Positions 42,199-50,609 of a stretch of DNA of 64,000 nt are shown here, one piece after another (position 1 is the stretch's first letter; the number at the start of each line of letters is the position of its first letter). The notes under the pieces were generated by a model. It saw nothing but the letters and a program-made list of their open reading frames with translations. It searched no databases and was not told where the DNA came from. The DNA lies in assembly GCA_017547385.1 (NCBI GenBank), contig JAFYPU010000024.1, forward strand, positions 1-64,000, written 5' to 3'. Made by a program: the position numbers and the translations under genes. The DNA is from Bacteroidaceae bacterium. Its GTDB lineage: Bacteria > Bacteroidota > Bacteroidia > Bacteroidales > Bacteroidaceae.

Positions 42199-42774
42199 AT
42201 GCTTATCATTTATCTCCATCTGCTACTGAGTTTCCTGCAAATCGCCGTTTTCGGTTACGGTGGAACCGATGCGCTATTGGCCTTTGCCGAGCACGAAATC
42301 GTGGCCCGGCATGAATGGCTCACTGCCGCCCAAATGGCAGATGTCATTGCCCTGAGCCGCATCACCCCCGGTGCCGACATGCTGAACATAGCCACACTGA
42401 CGGGATATGCCGTCTTGGTGAAGCAATTCGGAGTGGGCGCAGCCATCGGTGGCAGTGCCTTTTGCACCTTGGTCTGCGCCTTGCCCTCGATTGGATTCGC
42501 AACGCTGACCGACCGCCTGCAGCGCGTCAAAAATTGGGAAAACATCTACGAAAGTATTCTTGTGGTGCTTCGCCCCATCGTGCCGGGACTGATTGCTGCT
42601 GCCGCTGTGATGCTCATCAATGTCGACAGCTTTGGTTCGCCATCCACACACCCATGGCAATTCGGAGTGAGCCTCTTCCTGGCACTGGCCACCTTGGTCG
42701 GAACCGCGCTCTACCGTTTTCATCCCCTCTTCATGCTGCTGCTGTGCGGCATCACGGGATGGCTGCTCTTCTGA
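42199..42774 (+). CDS. Chromate transporter family half-protein (second)
   Basis: A 191-residue membrane protein that pairs with the preceding gene. It shares the CHR plan: LLSFLQIAVFGYGGTDALLAFAEHEIV at the start, then LTAAQMADVIALSRITPGADMLNIATLTGY, with helices at about 75-100, 115-135, 145-170 and 170-190. The half-protein pair probably assembles with opposite topology. It is followed after 55 bases by the ndh gene. Confidence 0.9.
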   Translation: MLIIYLHLLLSFLQIAVFGYGGTDALLAFAEHEIVARHEWLTAAQMADVIALSRITPGADMLNIATLTGYAVLVKQFGVGAAIGGSAFCTLVCALPSIGFATLTDRLQRVKNWENIYESILVVLRPIVPGLIAAAAVMLINVDSFGSPSTHPWQFGVSLFLALATLVGTALYRFHPLFMLLLCGITGWLLF

Positions 42775-42829
42775 AAGCGGCTTTCAACTTCTCGAACCCT
42801 GTAAGAAACTATATAATCTCTATAAGTAA

Positions 42830-44197
42830 ATGAGCTTCAACGTTCCCAAAACCGACAAAAAGCGCGTAGTGATTGTGGGAGGCGGCTTTGGCGGCCTCAA
42901 ACTTGCCAACAAGCTATGCGCCAAGCACGAATATCAAGTGGTGCTCATCGACAGAAACAACTACCACCAGTTCCCACCACTCATCTACCAAATTGCATCC
43001 GCCGGCATCGAGCCGAGCAGCATCTCTTTCCCGTTCCGAAAGATTTTCCAGCGTCGCAAGGATTTCTACTTCCGCATGGCTGAAGTGCGCAGCATCTTCC
43101 CCGAACACAAAATCATACAGACGAGCATCGGAAAGGTGCAATATGATTATTTGGTACTGGCAGCCGGAACAACCACCAACTTCTTTGGAAATTCGCCCAT
43201 CGAGCAAGAGGCCATGCCCATGAAGAACGTGAGCGAGGCCATGGGACTGCGCAATGCGCTGCTCGACAACTTCGAACGTGCGCTGACCTGTGCCAGCGAC
43301 CGCGAACGTCAGGAGTTGCTCAACATCGTGATTGTGGGTGGTGGTGCCACGGGTGTGGAAATTGCCGGTGCACTTTCAGAAATGAAAAACTTCGTATTGC
43401 CGAAAGACTACCCCGACCTGCCGACGAGCTGGATGAACATCTATCTGATTGAGGCCGGCAACCGCTTGCTTCCGGCCATGAGTGAGGAAAGTTCGGCTCA
43501 CGTGGAAAAATATCTGCGCGGCATGGGCGTGAACGTGCTGTTGGGAAAGATGGTTACGGACTACGACCACCACAGCGTGAAACTGAAGGACGGGAGCACC
43601 ATTGCCACGCGCACCTTTATCTGGGTGAGCGGCGTGGCTGCCGAACCCATCGGCAATATGCCCGAACAACTTTTGGGACGCGGCCGCCGCATCAAGGTGA
43701 ATGCTTGTAACGAAGTGGAAGGTTTGGACGGTGTGTTCTGCATCGGCGACCAATGCCTCATGACCGGCGACCCGGCTTGGGAGGGCGGACATCCACAGTT
43801 GGCACAAGTGGCCATACAGCAAGGAAATCTGCTCGCCAAGAACCTGCACCGCCTGGCCAAGGGCAAGGACATGAAACCTTTCCGCTATCGCAACCTCGGC
43901 ACAATGGCCACTGTGGGCCGCAACCGTGCTGTGGCCGAGTTCAGCAAGGTGAAGATGGCCGGCTTCGTGGCATGGGTGATGTGGTTAGTGGTGCACCTGC
44001 GCTCCATTCTGGGTGTTCGCAACAAGATTATCGTGCTCTTCAACTGGATGTGGAATTATTTCTCCTACAGTCAGTCGTTGCGCATGATTATTTACGCCAA
44101 AAAGGCCAAGGAAGTGCGCCGCCGCGAAGAGCGTCTGGCTTCGACCCACTGGGGCACAGACTTGCAGAGCGAGGGTTCGGAAGATTTACAAGAGTAA
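42830..44197 (+). CDS. ndh: NADH dehydrogenase type II-like FAD oxidoreductase
   Basis: A 455-residue flavoenzyme of the type II NADH dehydrogenase family, which passes electrons from NADH to quinones without pumping. The first dinucleotide-binding motif GGGFGGLKLANKL (about 17-29) binds FAD. NYHQFPPLIYQIASAGIEPSSI is a family block. The second motif VIVGGGATGVEIAGALSE at about 167-184 binds NADH, and GVFCIGDQ precedes the C-terminal part. The C-terminal about 60 residues form amphipathic and hydrophobic helices (FVAWVMWLVVHLRSILG) for membrane attachment. The gene ends a probable four-gene transcript; a long inverted repeat follows. Confidence 0.92.
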   Translation: MSFNVPKTDKKRVVIVGGGFGGLKLANKLCAKHEYQVVLIDRNNYHQFPPLIYQIASAGIEPSSISFPFRKIFQRRKDFYFRMAEVRSIFPEHKIIQTSIGKVQYDYLVLAAGTTTNFFGNSPIEQEAMPMKNVSEAMGLRNALLDNFERALTCASDRERQELLNIVIVGGGATGVEIAGALSEMKNFVLPKDYPDLPTSWMNIYLIEAGNRLLPAMSEESSAHVEKYLRGMGVNVLLGKMVTDYDHHSVKLKDGSTIATRTFIWVSGVAAEPIGNMPEQLLGRGRRIKVNACNEVEGLDGVFCIGDQCLMTGDPAWEGGHPQLAQVAIQQGNLLAKNLHRLAKGKDMKPFRYRNLGTMATVGRNRAVAEFSKVKMAGFVAWVMWLVVHLRSILGVRNKIIVLFNWMWNYFSYSQSLRMIIYAKKAKEVRRREERLASTHWGTDLQSEGSEDLQE

Positions 44198-44221
44198 GGA
44201 CGTTTTTCACATAACAACAAC

Positions 44222-44283
44222 CATCGAAACAAAACTTGCCGGAAGCATTTCTGAAAACGCTTCCGGCAAGTTTTGTTTCGATG
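44222..44283. terminator. Bidirectional terminator with a 25-bp perfect stem
   Basis: Arms 44222-44246 and 44259-44283 are perfect inverted copies of 25 bases around a 12-base loop. The core GC part CTTGCCGGAAGC is flanked by A-rich and T-rich ends on both sides, so it can stop transcripts of the converging ndh and glycosyltransferase genes. Confidence 0.8.
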
Positions 44284-44309
44284 CAATAACACTCGGCAGG
44301 AGGGAGCAA

Positions 44310-45449
44310 TCATAAAAAATCAAGCAGCACACGTATGCTGTTGTCATTGTCGTACAAGCGGTGCAACCATGCTTGTCGATCCGCAAGTTCTGAAGCTGCG
44401 AGAGGCTTGCGCAGAGCCTCATCAATGGCTGCTGCAATTGCCTGTGGGCTGTTGGCAACGATACAAAGGTCGGCCAGTCCCGTGCTCTCCACCATTGCAT
44501 CATTCACTATGCAGTGGCCACCCTTGTAGAGCGCATTCAACAACTTGAGTTTTATTCCCGTAGCCTGAAAGGTAATGAGCACATTTGCGGCAGCACCGCG
44601 TATAAGTGCATCCATCTCGGCATCCGACGGACAAGACTTGATGGTTACTTTATCCAGGTTTTCGGCTTTCTTCACAAGGCTTTTATGAGGTTTCCCTCCG
44701 GCAAAGACCCATTGTGCCTGCCCCGTCAAAGGTACTACCCGGTCCATCAGATAATGCACAGCCCTTGCGTTCTCCTCCACCCCCAAGTTTCCATTATATA
44801 ATATGTATTTGCCATCCTCTGCAACTGCAGGCGATTCTTCCGAACAGTCTCCATTGTGGAAGCAAGGCAACAACACAGCTTTACACACCGGCAACAGAGA
44901 TGTCAGAAAAGCTTTGTCCTTCTCTGTAATTGCAAAGATCACATCAGCACTCTTGAGACGCGACTCATAATGCCGTAGCTTGAAAGATTCGACAAAGAAA
45001 AAGATTTTCTTTATCAGCGATGTCGAAGCCCTCCCCAACTGTAGATAGTACTCGCTCTCTATGTTGTGCATCCTCAGAAACTTCTTTCTGTGTTTCAATT
45101 TAGGTGCATTCAGTAATGCCGTGGTATGTGTACCCTCAAACAGGATGGGAGCATCGTCCTTCAGCAAATTATGCAGCAGGCTATCGGATGTGCGGGTCTT
45201 CACGATATAGGGGACAAACGACAGAAACTGCAACAAACCGGTTTTGCGCTTGTACATGAACACTTCGTCAGCAATTCGCAACAATGCATCGTTGTATCCG
45301 CGACCTCCGTATTCAAAACAATGCAACACCACATGGCAACCGGCGTCCTTCAGGGCCTTCGCCTTGTGATATACATCAATTGCTCCGCCATAGTCAGCCG
45401 GATACGGAGTTTGGAAACACACGATATGTATCTTTTTCCTTTTTTCCAT
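44310..45449 (-). CDS. Glycosyltransferase, GT4-like
   Basis: A 379-residue cytoplasmic glycosyltransferase with the GT-B fold. I use the ATG at 45449 (MEKRKKIHIVCFQTPYPADYGGAIDV); an earlier in-frame ATG at 45485 would add 12 residues. The N-terminal half has the acceptor-side loop PADYGGAIDVYHKAKAL and HNIESEYYLQLG; the C-terminal half has ILYNGNLGVEENARAVHYL, VFAGGKPHKSL and TGIKLKLLNALYKGGHCIV, the place of the sugar-nucleotide-binding Glu/Lys motif. Donor and acceptor are unknown. It is a single gene with no other surface-sugar genes beside it. Confidence 0.88.
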   Translation of the reverse strand: MEKRKKIHIVCFQTPYPADYGGAIDVYHKAKALKDAGCHVVLHCFEYGGRGYNDALLRIADEVFMYKRKTGLLQFLSFVPYIVKTRTSDSLLHNLLKDDAPILFEGTHTTALLNAPKLKHRKKFLRMHNIESEYYLQLGRASTSLIKKIFFFVESFKLRHYESRLKSADVIFAITEKDKAFLTSLLPVCKAVLLPCFHNGDCSEESPAVAEDGKYILYNGNLGVEENARAVHYLMDRVVPLTGQAQWVFAGGKPHKSLVKKAENLDKVTIKSCPSDAEMDALIRGAAANVLITFQATGIKLKLLNALYKGGHCIVNDAMVESTGLADLCIVANSPQAIAAAIDEALRKPLAASELADRQAWLHRLYDNDNSIRVLLDFL

Positions 45450-45911
45450 AATGACGTACCTTCGTCCGTTCTTTTTCATACACATTCCGAAATCTCAACC
45501 AATGCCGGTTAAAATCACCAAAGAAGAAATACAAGCATACCATCGGACAATGCAATGTTATGAAAAAAAAACGAATTATACGCTACACACTTCCCCGTAT
45601 CTGCCATGACTGCATAATTTTTGAACAGCAACACATCTGAATCCATCTCCATTCCTCCGAAAATGTCCCACTATCCTGCACAAACAAAAAAGCACTCACC
45701 CACATACCACAAGCAGTGCCCCACATTGCAGAGACCGGGAATCCGACATCAAGGACATCGAAGATAAACACAAACAGCTGTCAGCCGAAGCAGAAAGACC
45801 GCCCCAATACCCTACGCCCCCTTTCATCATCTCACAGAAAATGCGTAACTTTGCGCTCACTTGGCACAGCCACACACGAAACAAACATACAAACAAGATA
45901 AAACACAAGCA
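45450..45911. other. Gap between glycosyltransferase and AICAR formyltransferase genes
   Basis: The gap of about 460 bases separates divergent genes. The only signal I see is the TAACTTTG -7 box at 45846. Short open frames in it on both strands have no recognisable content and no good start context. Confidence 0.6.
45846..45853 (+). promoter_or_regulatory. Probable -7 box of the AICAR formyltransferase gene
   Basis: TAACTTTG matches TAnnTTTG, 58 bases before the ATG at 45912. A clear -33 TTTG is not present. Confidence 0.45.
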
Positions 45912-47093
45912 ATGAAAGAATTGGCATTGAAGTATGGTTGCAACCCCAACCAAAAGCCCTCACGCATCTACATGGAAGAGGGCGAACTCCCCATCGAAGT
46001 GCTCGGCGGCCGTCCCGGCTACATCAACTTCCTTGACGCCCTCAACGGCTGGCAATTGGTGCGCGAGCTGAAAGCCGCCACAGGTCTGCCCGCCGCCACC
46101 TCGTTCAAGCACGTCAGTCCGGCAGGTGCTGCCGTGGGATTGCCCATGAGCGACACCCTGCGCAAAATCTATTTCGTGGACGACATCACCGAACCGCTCA
46201 GCCCCATCGCCACAGCCTACGCACGCGCCAGAGGTGCAGACCGCATGTCGAGCTACGGCGACTTCATCGCCCTCTCTGACACTTGCGACAAGGCAACCGC
46301 TCTGCTCATCAAGCGTGAAGTGAGCGACGGAGTGATTGCTCCCGACTTCACCCCCGAAGCTCTCGAAATTCTCCGCGAAAAGCGCAAGGGCACTTACAAC
46401 ATATTGAAAGTGAACCCCGATTATCGCCCCGAGCCCATCGAACGCAAACAAGTGTATGGCGTAACTTTCGAACAGGGACGCAACGAAATAGACCTCACCG
46501 GCGACGAACTCTTTGCCAATATCCCGACCGCGAACAAAACATTCAGCGAAGCCGCTCGCCGCGACCTGATGATTGCCCTCATCACCTTGAAATACACACA
46601 GAGCAACAGCGTTTGCTACGCCAAGGACGGACAAGCCATCGGCATCGGTGCCGGACAGCAGAGCCGCATTCACTGCACACGCCTGGCCGGCAACAAAGCC
46701 GACATCTGGTGGTTGCGTCAACACCCCAAAGTGATGAACCTCCCCTTCGTGCCGGGTATCCGCCGCGCCGACCGCGACAACACCATCGACATCTATATCT
46801 CTGAAGACTATAACGACGTGCTGGCCGATGGCGCATGGCAGCAGTTCTTCACCGAATGCCCCGAGCCCCTCACCATCGAGGAGAAGAAAGCCTGGATCGC
46901 ACAAAATACGGAAGTGGCACTCGGCAGCGATGCTTTCTTCCCCTTCGGCGACAACATCGAACGCGCTCACAAGAGCGGTGTGCAATATGTGGCACAAGCC
47001 GGAGGCAGTGTGCGCGACGACCATGTCATTGCCACTTGCGATAAATACGGCATCGCAATGGCCTTCACCGGCATCCGCCTGTTCCACCATTGA
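45912..47093 (+). CDS. Stand-alone AICAR formyltransferase (PurH C-terminal domain type)
   Basis: A 393-residue enzyme that formylates the purine intermediate AICAR. The chain begins at MKELALKYGCNPNQKPSRIY, which is the start of the formyltransferase domain; the N-terminal IMP cyclohydrolase domain of bifunctional PurH is absent. The catalytic Lys66-His67 pair lies in SFKHVSPAGAAVG, and QSNSVCYAKDGQAIGIGAGQQSRIHC and GSDAFFPFGDNIERA are further domain blocks. The IMP-forming step must be encoded elsewhere, possibly by a full PurH. The start at 45912 fits the -7 box at 45846. Confidence 0.94.
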   Translation: MKELALKYGCNPNQKPSRIYMEEGELPIEVLGGRPGYINFLDALNGWQLVRELKAATGLPAATSFKHVSPAGAAVGLPMSDTLRKIYFVDDITEPLSPIATAYARARGADRMSSYGDFIALSDTCDKATALLIKREVSDGVIAPDFTPEALEILREKRKGTYNILKVNPDYRPEPIERKQVYGVTFEQGRNEIDLTGDELFANIPTANKTFSEAARRDLMIALITLKYTQSNSVCYAKDGQAIGIGAGQQSRIHCTRLAGNKADIWWLRQHPKVMNLPFVPGIRRADRDNTIDIYISEDYNDVLADGAWQQFFTECPEPLTIEEKKAWIAQNTEVALGSDAFFPFGDNIERAHKSGVQYVAQAGGSVRDDHVIATCDKYGIAMAFTGIRLFHH

Positions 47094-47119
47094 TTTCACT
47101 CCTCACAAGCTCCATCACC

Positions 47120-47329
47120 ATGCGCAAAGCAGGCGAAGAAGAAATCACACAAGCCATCACCGGCGGCATCGTGTTCAAAGGAACAAAACTGCGCACCGCT
47201 CCCAAAGATGACAAAGTGAAGACCAAAGCCAAGAAAAAGAGCTACATCACCGGTCAACACGGTTCGGGAGCCGCCAAGAAGAAAGCCGAAATACACACAC
47301 GCCGGGCCAACCGCCACAAAGGCAAATAG
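47120..47329 (+). CDS. Small basic protein of unknown function
   Basis: A 69-residue protein from the ATG at 47120 (MRKAGEEEITQAITGGIVFKG). It is very rich in Lys and Arg in the second half (KTKAKKKSYITGQHGSGAAKKKAEIHTRRANRHKGK), with no signal peptide or membrane helix, so nucleic-acid or ribosome binding is possible. It starts 26 bases after the formyltransferase stop. I do not recognise a family. The open frame extends upstream through a TTG inside the previous gene, which I reject. Confidence 0.6.
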   Translation: MRKAGEEEITQAITGGIVFKGTKLRTAPKDDKVKTKAKKKSYITGQHGSGAAKKKAEIHTRRANRHKGK

Positions 47330-47360
47330 CTGGAAACGGCATAAACCGACCACATACCCC

Positions 47361-47425
47361 AATGCGGGATGGAATGATGCAAAAGCCCCTCCACCAAAAC
47401 AGGGCACATCACTCCATTCCGCATT
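47361..47425. terminator. Hairpin after the small basic protein gene
   Basis: A 19-base inverted pair (47361-47379 with 47407-47425), two positions off perfect, encloses a 27-base spacer. No T run follows, so it may be a weak terminator or a processing hairpin. Confidence 0.5.
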
Positions 47426-47488
47426 GTGCATTCGGACGTGTCGAAACATGCCACCCCACGGATGTAACAGCTTTTTAGCACAAAAAAC

Positions 47489-47520
47489 TTTGTCTGCACA
47501 AAATTCTTTCCCTACCTTTG
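47489..47520 (+). promoter_or_regulatory. Promoter of the secreted multidomain protein
   Basis: TTTG (47489-47492), 20 bases, then TACCTTTG (47513-47520) match the consensus, 64 bases before the ATG. Confidence 0.75.
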
Positions 47521-47584
47521 CTTTGTTAAACAACACTTCAGCATTATTCACAAACCATTTATAAACTCTAAAAAACAAAGACGT

Positions 47585-49354
47585 ATGAAGAAAACTCTAC
47601 TCCTTTTCATCGCAATGTTTGCAATGGTCTTCTCGGCTTCGGCACAGAAGAACCTATTGGCAAATGGCGATTTCGAAACATGGACAAATGGTGATGCCGA
47701 CAATTGGAAGACGGCCACCACAGCAGGAAATGCTACACTGAGTCAAAGTATGGATGCCCACGGTGGTAAATATGCTATGTTTGTCAGCGGTGCCACAAGC
47801 AACAAGCGCTTGGCTTATAAGGAAACCGCTTTCGAAGCCGGCACTTACACCTTGACATTTTGGGCAAAAGGTACAAAGTGTAAGCCCGGTATCGCATTGA
47901 TTGATGACGCCGGCAAGTTGAACAGCAACAATGGCTATAAGTACGTTGCCAACAACATTGAAATTTCTTCCACTGAGTGGACTGAAGTTTCTCATGAATT
48001 TACACTTGACTCTGACACCACGCTCTGCATCCTCATCATGAACCCCAAGAACAGTGGCGACCTCATCGTTGATGATGTTTGCCTCGTGAAAACTTCGACT
48101 GGTGAAGGCGGAGAAGAAGGTGGCGAAGAAGGCGGAGAAGAAACTCCTGACACTCCTGCAACTCCCACATCCTTGTGGGCTGAGACCTTTGCTAACAGCC
48201 AAGGCGACTTTGTGTTCAACGATGTGCTGCTTCCCGAAGGCTCTACCTACGTTTGGAAATATGACAGCTACGGCTACATGAAGGCTTCTGCCTATGTCAA
48301 CAAAACCAATCTTCCTTCTGAAAGTTGGTTGCTCTCTCCCGAATTTGACTTCACCAAGGCCACCAAGCTCTCTCTGAGTTTCGAACAAGCCGGCAACTAC
48401 TTCAAAAGTAAAGAGAATTTCCTTGCAGCTTGCAAAGTAATGGTGAAAGAAGTAGGTACAGAAGAGTGGTCAGCCCTTACCCTCGATGTTGTTCCTGAAG
48501 GTACAAGCTGGACTTTCGTTACTTCAACCGCCGATCTCAGTGCTTATGTTGGCAAGAAAGCCCAAATCGCTTTCGTTTACACCAGCACAGCCGATTTGGC
48601 AGGTACTTGGGAGGTGAAAAACTTTGAACTGAAGGGCGAAGGCGAAGTGAGCATCGTAGCCAAGGAAGAACCCGTTGTTGTGGTGGGCGGTCTTGCAGCA
48701 CTCAAAGCTGAAGCCGTGGGCAAGCACACTGTGAAGCTCACCGATGCTATCATTACCTATATCAACGGTAGCAACTTCTACATTCAAGATGCCAATGCCG
48801 GTATCAATGGTTATGTGAGCGGACACACTTTCGCAGCCGGCCAGAAGATCAACGGAGAAGTGGTTGTTACAACTTCTCTCTATGGTGGTGCAGTTCAGAT
48901 TGCAGCCATCGAACTTGGCGGAGCAACTGTTGTGGAAGGCGCAGAAGTACCTTGCACAGAAGTAACCGTGGCCGAGCTCCTTGCCAATGGCGAGAAGTAC
49001 ACCAACATGCGTGTTAAGGTTACCAACGCAACACTCACAGCTCCTTTCGAAAGCCGCAATGGTGAAATTGAGCAGAACGGCAGTACCGTGGCCATCTATC
49101 AGAAGGACAAGAACGCCGTGTTCGAAGTTGAAGCCAACAGCACTGTTAACGTGGTGGGCTATCCCGGTTTCTACAACGGCACGCTGCAGCTCAACGTTTG
49201 GGAAGCAGCCGACATCACCGCTGTTACTCCCGAAGGTATCTCCAACATCACCATCAACAGCAATGCCGCAATCTATTCCATCGATGGCCGTCGCCTTGCA
49301 CAACCCGTGAAGGGCATCAACATCATCAATGGCAAGAAAGTTTATGTGAAGTAA
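47585..49354 (+). CDS. Secreted multidomain protein with sorting-domain-like tail
   Basis: A 589-residue exported protein with signal peptide at about 1-20 (MKKTLLLFIAMFAMVFSASA). Domains in order: a carbohydrate-binding-like beta sandwich (about 22-170, NLLANGDFETW to LIVDDVCLVK); an acidic linker of GGEE repeats (about 173-192); a beta sandwich like the choice-of-anchor J domain (about 198-355); an OB-fold-like domain (about 370-550, containing ITYINGSNFYIQDANAGINGYV and NVVGYPGFYNGTLQLNV); and a C-terminal tail IYSIDGRRLAQPVKGINII ending NGKKVYVK. The tail resembles type IX sorting signals of Prevotella-type proteins. No catalytic domain is seen, so binding or adhesion is likely. Confidence 0.85.
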   Translation: MKKTLLLFIAMFAMVFSASAQKNLLANGDFETWTNGDADNWKTATTAGNATLSQSMDAHGGKYAMFVSGATSNKRLAYKETAFEAGTYTLTFWAKGTKCKPGIALIDDAGKLNSNNGYKYVANNIEISSTEWTEVSHEFTLDSDTTLCILIMNPKNSGDLIVDDVCLVKTSTGEGGEEGGEEGGEETPDTPATPTSLWAETFANSQGDFVFNDVLLPEGSTYVWKYDSYGYMKASAYVNKTNLPSESWLLSPEFDFTKATKLSLSFEQAGNYFKSKENFLAACKVMVKEVGTEEWSALTLDVVPEGTSWTFVTSTADLSAYVGKKAQIAFVYTSTADLAGTWEVKNFELKGEGEVSIVAKEEPVVVVGGLAALKAEAVGKHTVKLTDAIITYINGSNFYIQDANAGINGYVSGHTFAAGQKINGEVVVTTSLYGGAVQIAAIELGGATVVEGAEVPCTEVTVAELLANGEKYTNMRVKVTNATLTAPFESRNGEIEQNGSTVAIYQKDKNAVFEVEANSTVNVVGYPGFYNGTLQLNVWEAADITAVTPEGISNITINSNAAIYSIDGRRLAQPVKGINIINGKKVYVK

Positions 49355-49380
49355 GTTTCGGTTCACATAGTAAACCCATC

Positions 49381-49428
49381 AAAACAGAAAGGTTGCCTTG
49401 CCGAGGAGCAAAGCAACCTTTCTGTTTT
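49381..49428 (+). terminator. Terminator after the secreted multidomain protein
   Basis: AAAACAGAAAGGTTGC and GCAACCTTTCTGTTTT form a perfect 16-bp stem around a 16-base loop. Apart from this and a -7-like box at 49658, I see nothing supported in the 367-base gap to the next gene. Confidence 0.85.
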
Positions 49429-49657
49429 GCTATGACAAAGACCATCTTTCTGAAGCATGCAGAAAAAGCGAAAACGCTTCAGCACAGTTTCCACACCAGG
49501 CAATTATTTTTGAAACTACTTCGCGCAAGTCTCAGGGAGCCATTCGAAAGACAAGAGAAACAGAGGATTTTATATACAAAATGCTATAAATCTTCGCATA
49601 TGGTTCTATTCTTTTAAGAAAAAACCTATTTGGATTTACATAATATCACATTTTTTA

Positions 49658-49665
49658 TATCTTTG
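49658..49665 (+). promoter_or_regulatory. Probable -7 box of the GYF-CD225 gene
   Basis: TATCTTTG matches TAnnTTTG, 56 bases before the ATG. The nearest TTTG upstream (49629) is 25 bases away, longer than the usual spacing. Confidence 0.4.
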
Positions 49666-49721
49666 TCGCGTGCAGACACTTTGAAGCAAGAAGAACAAAT
49701 AAATACAAATAACACACAATT

Positions 49722-50228
49722 ATGAAACAGTATTATTACGTCAACAAGTATGGCCAGCAAGCCGGCCCCATTCCCGTTGGGCAATTTTCAGCTTGCGGCA
49801 TCATGAAAGAGACCTTGGTTTGGTGCGAAGGCATGAGCGAATGGAAGAAAGCCGAAGAAGTGGAAGAACTGAAACATTTGTTTGCTCCGGCTGCCATCAC
49901 TCCTCCTCCCCTCCAGCCATCGGGTATGCCCCAGCCGCCCGTAGCTCCCGGCAGCAATGGTGCCGGCATCCCCCCAGCTGACCCCACCGGTCAATGCCCT
50001 GACAACTATCTTGTCTGGACCATCCTCACCACCATCCTGTGCTGCTGGCCTCTCGGCATTCCCGGCATTGTTTATGCCACAAAAGTTGAAAAACTCTGGA
50101 GAGCCGGCGACTCTGCCGGAGCACAACAAGCGGCAGAACAAGCCAAGATGTGGTGCTTCATCTCTTTGGGAGGTGGCGTGCTGACATTCATTGTGAGCTT
50201 TGCTTTCGGTTTCCTTTCTGCTTTGTAA
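49722..50228 (+). CDS. GYF_2 (DUF4339) and CD225/dispanin domain membrane protein
   Basis: A 168-residue membrane protein. An N-terminal GYF_2 domain (about 1-55, YYYVNKYGQQAGPIPVGQF, LVWCEGMSEWKKAEEV) is followed by a proline-rich linker (about 57-90, PPPLQPSGMPQPPVAP). A CD225-type pair of membrane helices follows (DNYLVWTILTTILCCWPLGIPGIVYATKV, then WCFISLGGGVLTFIVSFAFGFL). The combination is common in Bacteroidetes; GYF domains bind proline-rich peptides and the role here is unknown. It is followed after 20 bases by the DUF805 gene and then another small membrane protein. Confidence 0.88.
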   Translation: MKQYYYVNKYGQQAGPIPVGQFSACGIMKETLVWCEGMSEWKKAEEVEELKHLFAPAAITPPPLQPSGMPQPPVAPGSNGAGIPPADPTGQCPDNYLVWTILTTILCCWPLGIPGIVYATKVEKLWRAGDSAGAQQAAEQAKMWCFISLGGGVLTFIVSFAFGFLSAL

Positions 50229-50248
50229 CCCCTTAAGATAAGCTCAAT

Positions 50249-50548
50249 ATGACATTCACTGATTCCATCAAGACTTGTTTTGAGAAGTATGCCACATTCA
50301 ACGGCCGTGCCAGTCGCTCCGAATACTGGTGGTTCTGTCTTGCGGTCTTCCTCATCAACAGCATCCCCTTTATTGGTTGGATTGCCGGGTTGGCTTGCAT
50401 CATCCCATGCATTGCCGCCGGCGTACGCCGCCTGCACGACACCGGGCACTGCGGATGGTGGTTGCTCTGCCCCATCTACAACATCATTCTGCTTGCCACC
50501 CAGGGCGATGCAGGCTATAATGAATATGGAATAGCTCCACAGGATTAA
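50249..50548 (+). CDS. DUF805 small membrane protein
   Basis: A 99-residue membrane protein of the DUF805 family. The diagnostic parts are YATFNGRASRSEYWWF near the start and IPCIAAGVRRLHDTGHCGWWLL in the middle, around three hydrophobic segments. Function is not known. It lies between the GYF-CD225 gene and a further membrane protein on the same strand, 20 bases after the first and 61 before the second. Confidence 0.9.
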   Translation: MTFTDSIKTCFEKYATFNGRASRSEYWWFCLAVFLINSIPFIGWIAGLACIIPCIAAGVRRLHDTGHCGWWLLCPIYNIILLATQGDAGYNEYGIAPQD

Positions 50549-50609
50549 GCAAGAAACAGAGGTGTGGTTCAAACTGAGCCACACCTTTTTACTTCTCAAA
50601 ACCATCTTT

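Noticed and set aside
41596..42774. The two chromate transporter halves as one frameshifted gene
   Set aside because: Each half has its own ATG and stop with 54 bases between, and short-form CHR transporters are normally encoded as two genes.
45486..45910. Short frames on both strands in the gap before the AICAR formyltransferase gene
   Set aside because: They overlap each other, contain no recognisable motif and one would cover the -7 box of the next gene.
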